From Candidatus Sumerlaeota bacterium (GTDB taxonomy: Bacteria; Sumerlaeota; Sumerlaeia; JADFCT01), in the NCBI GenBank assembly GCA_026398575.1, contig JAPLSP010000457.1, positions 1 through 17,658 of the forward strand: 17,658 nt of DNA, read 5' to 3'. The notes beneath the pieces were generated by a model. That model searched no databases. It had not been told where the DNA came from and saw only the letters and a program-made list of their open reading frames with translations. A program made the translations under genes and the position numbers. Below, piece by piece: positions 13,830 through 17,658 of this stretch (its first letter is position 1; every line of letters begins with the position of its first letter).

Positions 13830-14450
13830 TAAAAATCACCAGCAAGTCAATTTGAATTCGTCCATTCCCTGAAGCGCTGGCGCGCAATGGCTGAGTTCAG
13901 GAGGACATGATGCCGAACCACTAATGAACGCTAATAAACACGAATCCCCTGGGAGCGCGGGCGTCCTCGCCCGCATCGCATCGGATATCTCCCAACGCCT
14001 CCACCACATCACCCTCTCGTTCTCTCGCGATTCCTCCCCGCGCTCCCGCGCCAACCCCAAAGGCGCCATGCAATACGATATCCTTGATAAAAGCCCGCGC
14101 CCCGTCCCCGTCCGTCCCCAGCCAGCGCGCATTCCCCGCCCTCGACACCGCCCTCGCCCTGCATCGCCACCTACCCAGCCGCCGACGCGAACAAGACGGC
14201 TCGCGACATGCTCCGCTGGGTCACACGCGCCGGCGACAAAGGGCTCTGGAGCGAAACCGTCAGCGCCACGGTTGGTGGCTGCTCCGGCGCTATCTGCGGC
14301 AGAGACGGCGTATCCGGAAATTAATGCGGCCCAGCGAATGTTGCAGCTTGCGCAGTGCCATGAGGCGATGTACTCTTCGCGACAATTCATGCGGCCCGGC
14401 CTCACGCGCCAGGGCGCTCACTACGCATGAAGAAAGCATGATCAGAGTTC
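13830..14450. other. Long non-coding / decayed GC-rich stretch
   Basis: Several overlapping open frames exist on both strands, but each is low-complexity (R/P/A-rich) and none has a convincing start or family resemblance. In one plus-strand frame near 14160-14323 a more protein-like stretch appears (ATYPAADANKTARDMLRWVT, then AGDKGLWSETVSATVGGCSG, closing at a TAA), with no start and no recognised family; it could be a gene fossil. The part around 13915-13945 (ctaatgaacgctaataaaca) plus the adjacent hairpin looks like a dispersed repeat. Confidence 0.5.
13957..13974. repeat. 18-nt hairpin repeat, second member
   Basis: GCGGGCGTCCTCGCCCGC is a perfect 7-bp inverted repeat around TCCT. Compared with the minus-strand copy at 5150-5167, stem pairs 5-14 and 7-12 change from A-T to G-C on both sides, so pairing is kept while sequence varies. 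This is consistent with a dispersed structured repeat family rather than a terminator. Confidence 0.65.
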
Positions 14451-14540
14451 TGTAACCTGGCGCCGAAATTTAAGCAATGGATTCAAGGTTTGATCTCACC
14501 GTCAAAAAACATAAACCAAGCGCTGAAAAGCTAGGTTACA
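14451..14540. repeat. 8-bp inverted repeat TGTAACCT / AGGTTACA, 74 nt apart
   Basis: The perfect arms at 14451-14458 and 14533-14540 enclose an AT-rich 74-nt segment directly upstream of the NACHT gene (start 14576). It could mark the 5' untranslated region, a structured leader, or a small mobile-element footprint. It does not fit the integron attC core (GTTRRRY). The GC-rich decayed sequence gives way here to the AT-richer NACHT region, so it may mark an insertion edge. Confidence 0.35.
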
Positions 14541-14575
14541 TGCTCTTTCCCTAAAAATGTAGGAGATAAAGCGAA

Positions 14576-17542
14576 ATGTCTCTCCCGTCAAAACTCCCAT
14601 GGACGCGCTATTGGGCGGGTCCGAAAGCTGAGGCTCTGATAGTCAATGGCTGCCTTTATGTCCCAGATGTCCAGAAGAAGTATCCATCTGAAAATACAAT
14701 CCTAAGATTGGAGGATCTGGTCGAAAAGCCTTGTCTTATATTGTTAGGCGATCCTGGTATGGGGAAGAGCACATGCCTTAACAACGAATATGAAAGGATT
14801 CGCCAAACGCATGATGCCCAAGCACAGCGAGTCATGTTTGTCGACCTAGCTCACATTGAGAGCGATACTCGTTTTATAGATAAAATATTCAACTCGGATG
14901 AATACAGGGAGTGGCTAAAAGACTCAAGCGAACTGATAATGTTCTTGGATTCACTAGACGAGTGCAGACTTCATATCAAACACGCCACGCGAATCATCAT
15001 AGAGGAATTACAAAAAGCGCCACTCATCCGTCTGAAATTTCGAATAACATGTCGCGGCGCTGAATGGCCAAGTACCTTTGAAGATGATTTGAAATCACTT
15101 TGGCAGAGTGAAGAATTATCAGTATACCGTCTACAGCCCCTTACTCATGACGATATACTGTGTGCGGCAAAAGCACTTCATGTAAATCCAGATACTTTTA
15201 TCGAAGAGGTGATAAGAACCGAATCTACCAGTTTCGCCAGCGCCCCAATTACTTTAGATTTTATCTTAAGCACCTATGCAGCTGAAGGGGCCTTGCCCAG
15301 AAGCAAATTGGAGCTTTATCGAAAGGGATGTCAGAAGCTATGCACAGAAAACAACAAGAGCCGAAAAGAAGCCTATGATATTGGCAATCTATCACCTTTG
15401 CAGAGGATTTCAATTGCTTCGCGGATTGCTGCGATGGTCGTCATATGCGGGCGAGGCGGTATTTGGCTAGAAGATGATCTTGCCGGAAAATCAGAAATGG
15501 ACTTATCTCTGGCAGAGATCGCTGGAGCGGATGAGGATGCGGAAGGCGTAATAACTCCAGTGACTGAGCAATGCTTACGAGAAGTCACTTCAACAGCTCT
15601 TTTCTCAACTGAAGGCCCTTCGCGAGCTCGCTTTGCTCATCAAACATACGCTGAGTTCTTGGCCGCTCATTATCTCGCCATGTGCAATATATCGCTCCCT
15701 CAAGCATTGAGTCTTTTTACAGACGCCGGTCCGATGGGGCGACAAGTTATTCCTCAACTACAGGAAACCGCTGCATGGTTGGCAGGAATGCGGAGGGATT
15801 TCTTTCACGCTCTGATTCAAATCGATCAGATGACGCTCATTAGGGCGGACGTCGGGGATATTTCGGGGAATGACAAAGAGCTGCTCGTAAAACATATCCT
15901 AGACAAAGCCTGCAAGGGCACCTTTATAGATTCAGGGAACTTTTTGTATCACGATTATCAGCGCCTATCTCACTCAAAGCTTTTCGACCAGCTAAGGCCT
16001 GTCATTCTTGATAGGACTGCATGTATCCCTGCGCGCCGCATTGCGATAGACATTTCGGAAGCTTGCTGCATAGGAGAAGCAGGACCGCTGTTGGCTGATA
16101 TTGTTTGTGATCGCACTGAGCATAATCACATTCGCGCTCAAGCAGCCCTTGCTTTAGCAAAAATTAATGATGCTGCATCTTGCAGGCGACTTTGCCCGTT
16201 GTTGAGTACAGAAGACTTTCATGAAGATGATGGTGACGAATTGCGAGGAGCGCTCCTGAAATGCCTGTGGCCCCAGCATATCACCGTCATGAAAATGCTA
16301 TCTTTGGTCCAATCGCCAAAGAATCCGAATCTCATAGGGCACTATTCCGTCTTTATCAATAATGATGTAGTCATCCATTTAAAGGAGGAAGACATCGTAC
16401 ATGCATTAAATTGGGTCACCACAAAGCTAAAGGATGATTGCACGGATCAGATAGAACACTGTGCGCGCCTCTTGGATCAGATATTCAAAGCTGCAATTGC
16501 AGCGATCTCAGATCCTGGCATTATAACATCCCTTGCTTCAGCAGCAATAGAATACTTAAGAAGTGAAAGCAGACATGGATATGCAAATAAGTTCTTGGAA
16601 TATCTTTCTTCTTTGGATTGTGAGATTAGGCGCAGTTTCCTCAAAACCTTGATCGATGTATTCGCTCAGCGATATCCTGCTGAAGATCAGCTGGGATGGT
16701 ATTATGACCAGCTATTCTCCAGCGAAGATTTCTTTTGGATACTTGATCAATGCAAAAGTGAAAAAGATGCCCATGTGCTTGACATTTTGCTTGATCTAGT
16801 TGAACGCTCATATAGGATTGAAAATAGCAGCCATACTAATGAGCTAATATTGGTGGCTCATTCTCTTCCAATTATAGAGAAGAGAATGAAATATGTTTTT
16901 GGGAATTATGACCTGAAGTCACCAGATTCGCAGAAGCTTAAAGAGCGGTATTATCGTAATCATCGCAGAGAGGAAGAAGATCAGCAAAAGCAAGTGTCTT
17001 CAAAACCATCGCGTCGCCAGACAGTTTTGAAAGTGCTAAAGTGGATTCAGAATGGTCATGCTTCAGAATGGCTACAGCTGAATTTCGCTATGGGCTTGGA
17101 CGATACTTCCAGCAAAAGTGCATGGTTGGAAACGACTGATATTACATTGCTTCCAGGATGGCTAGAGGCAGAAGATGACTTACGAGATAAGATTATTAAC
17201 TGCGCTCATGCTTTTGTGATTTCATCCAAGCCGATGAAGAAGGATTTCTCAGCGACCGAGTTCATTAATCATGACTTAGCAGCGTGCCATGCTTTGATGC
17301 TGTTGCGTCGTCCCGAATATAGCCAGCAGTACCCCCTACCAGATGAAGTTTGGCATAAGTGGGCAATATCTCTGCTTGATTATCCTCGATGGAATGGCAT
17401 TGATGTGACACCGCTTGTTCAGCTGGCCTTCCATTTTGCCCCTGAGGAATCAATTCAGGCTTTGCTTCAAATAGTTGACGGTGAGATACGAAAAGGTGGA
17501 AATATCTCCTGCTTAAATAGTTCTCGTAGAAAAATTACGTAA
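14576..17542 (+). CDS. NACHT-type STAND NTPase with helical-repeat C-terminus, probably 3'-truncated
   Basis: A 988-aa protein starting at the ATG 14576, with an AGGAG ribosome site about 10 bases upstream. The N-terminal ~45 residues (LPWTRYWAGPKAEALIVNGC) precede a NACHT module: Walker A LLGDPGMGKST at 56-66, Walker B LIMFLDSLDE at 120-129, an ITCRGAEWPS sensor-like segment at 157-166, and the NACHT winged-helix hallmark FAHQTYAEFLAAHYL at 353-367. Residues about 470-980 are helical and HEAT-like (for example ARRIAIDISEACCIGEAGPL and RAQAALALAKI). Proteins of this kind act as bacterial NLR-like phage sensors; no separate effector domain is visible. The final residues after NISCLN (SSRRKIT) look like read-out past a break, so a longer C-terminus is probably missing. 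Codon use is distinctly more AT-rich than in the GH genes, which suggests transfer. Confidence 0.85.
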   Translation: MSLPSKLPWTRYWAGPKAEALIVNGCLYVPDVQKKYPSENTILRLEDLVEKPCLILLGDPGMGKSTCLNNEYERIRQTHDAQAQRVMFVDLAHIESDTRFIDKIFNSDEYREWLKDSSELIMFLDSLDECRLHIKHATRIIIEELQKAPLIRLKFRITCRGAEWPSTFEDDLKSLWQSEELSVYRLQPLTHDDILCAAKALHVNPDTFIEEVIRTESTSFASAPITLDFILSTYAAEGALPRSKLELYRKGCQKLCTENNKSRKEAYDIGNLSPLQRISIASRIAAMVVICGRGGIWLEDDLAGKSEMDLSLAEIAGADEDAEGVITPVTEQCLREVTSTALFSTEGPSRARFAHQTYAEFLAAHYLAMCNISLPQALSLFTDAGPMGRQVIPQLQETAAWLAGMRRDFFHALIQIDQMTLIRADVGDISGNDKELLVKHILDKACKGTFIDSGNFLYHDYQRLSHSKLFDQLRPVILDRTACIPARRIAIDISEACCIGEAGPLLADIVCDRTEHNHIRAQAALALAKINDAASCRRLCPLLSTEDFHEDDGDELRGALLKCLWPQHITVMKMLSLVQSPKNPNLIGHYSVFINNDVVIHLKEEDIVHALNWVTTKLKDDCTDQIEHCARLLDQIFKAAIAAISDPGIITSLASAAIEYLRSESRHGYANKFLEYLSSLDCEIRRSFLKTLIDVFAQRYPAEDQLGWYYDQLFSSEDFFWILDQCKSEKDAHVLDILLDLVERSYRIENSSHTNELILVAHSLPIIEKRMKYVFGNYDLKSPDSQKLKERYYRNHRREEEDQQKQVSSKPSRRQTVLKVLKWIQNGHASEWLQLNFAMGLDDTSSKSAWLETTDITLLPGWLEAEDDLRDKIINCAHAFVISSKPMKKDFSATEFINHDLAACHALMLLRRPEYSQQYPLPDEVWHKWAISLLDYPRWNGIDVTPLVQLAFHFAPEESIQALLQIVDGEIRKGGNISCLNSSRRKIT

Positions 17543-17578
17543 CCCTAATAGTTTCAATTGTCTATGCAAATTTTTCGC

Positions 17579-17606
17579 TTGACATTTTTTTGGGGGCTGG
17601 CAAGAT
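17579..17606 (+). promoter_or_regulatory. Candidate sigma-70-type promoter after the NACHT gene
   Basis: A consensus TTGACA at 17579-17584 is followed 16 bases on by CAAGAT (17601-17606), a weak -10 match. It would drive the short open frame starting at 17623. The T-run and G-run between the boxes are unusual for a spacer, so confidence is low. Confidence 0.3.
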
Positions 17607-17622
17607 GAAACCAGCGTAAACA

Positions 17623-17658
17623 ATGGTTAATGCCAAAAAAACCAAGCCAGGAGCCCTC
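17623..17658 (+). CDS. Start of a further gene, cut by the window edge
   Basis: Twelve codons are open from the ATG at 17623 (MVNAKKTKPGAL). An alternative frame starts at the ATG 17630 (MPKKPSQEP). No strong Shine-Dalgarno is seen. The position just downstream of an apparently truncated NACHT gene makes a transposase or other mobile-element gene plausible, but there is too little sequence to assign it. Confidence 0.25.
   Translation, partial: MVNAKKTKPGAL

Noticed and set aside
13836..14430. 189-codon minus-strand and 168-codon plus-strand frames in the intergenic region
   Set aside because: Both are low-complexity translations of GC-rich repeat sequence, overlap each other, and lack starts or homologous motifs that I can recognise.
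14451..14540. Integron attC site
   Set aside because: The arms do not match the RYYYAAC/GTTRRRY cores and there is no integrase gene in the window.

Overview
The window looks like a chromosomal segment from a GC-rich, plant-polysaccharide-degrading bacterium, most likely of the Verrucomicrobiota/PVC group. This is inferred from a secreted GH106-type rhamnosidase beside a secreted GH5 hydrolase, and from GC-rich 18-nt hairpins and REP-like palindromes of a kind I associate with those genomes. No rRNA, tRNA or CRISPR array is visible.

Positions 1-7962 (all minus strand, read right to left) hold a type I restriction-modification (RM) operon carrying extra defence genes. hsdM (7962-6412) is followed by a decayed stretch: a remnant of an AlbA_2-type ATP-binding protein with a 12-nt tandem array and a cluster of four REP-like palindromes, then a small two-CxxC zinc-ribbon gene, then a diverged second copy of the hsdM 3' end. 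Next come hsdS, a SIR2-like gene and a HerA-like ATPase gene with a C-terminal KTSC domain; these three are joined by 4-nt ATGA stop/start overlaps. Last come the first ~45 codons of an hsdR gene that breaks off, and the start of a DUF1016 (YhcG-type) gene that leaves the window at position 1. The layout is a SIR2-HerA pair of the known anti-phage type embedded in a type I RM operon whose nuclease subunit is broken at this place.

Positions 7963-8500 are a boundary: a gene-poor gap, then a plus-strand N-terminal winged-helix fragment that runs head-on into the 3' end of the GH5 gene, apparently truncating both. Positions 8372-13695 (minus strand) hold the carbohydrate genes: a large GH106-type alpha-L-rhamnosidase with an inserted LamG-like domain, a possible remnant of an alpha/beta-hydrolase 3' end, and the GH5 gene. 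Two dyad-symmetric candidate operators lie upstream of the GH106 gene.

Positions 13696-14575 are mostly non-coding, with a repeat hairpin and decayed GC-rich sequence. Positions 14576-17542 (plus strand) encode a NACHT-type STAND NTPase with a helical-repeat C-terminal half, visibly more AT-rich than the GH genes and probably truncated at its 3' end. The last ~115 bases contain a candidate promoter and the first codons of another gene, possibly the edge of a mobile element. The window thus places two defence modules on either side of a metabolic locus, with several recombination scars at the boundaries.
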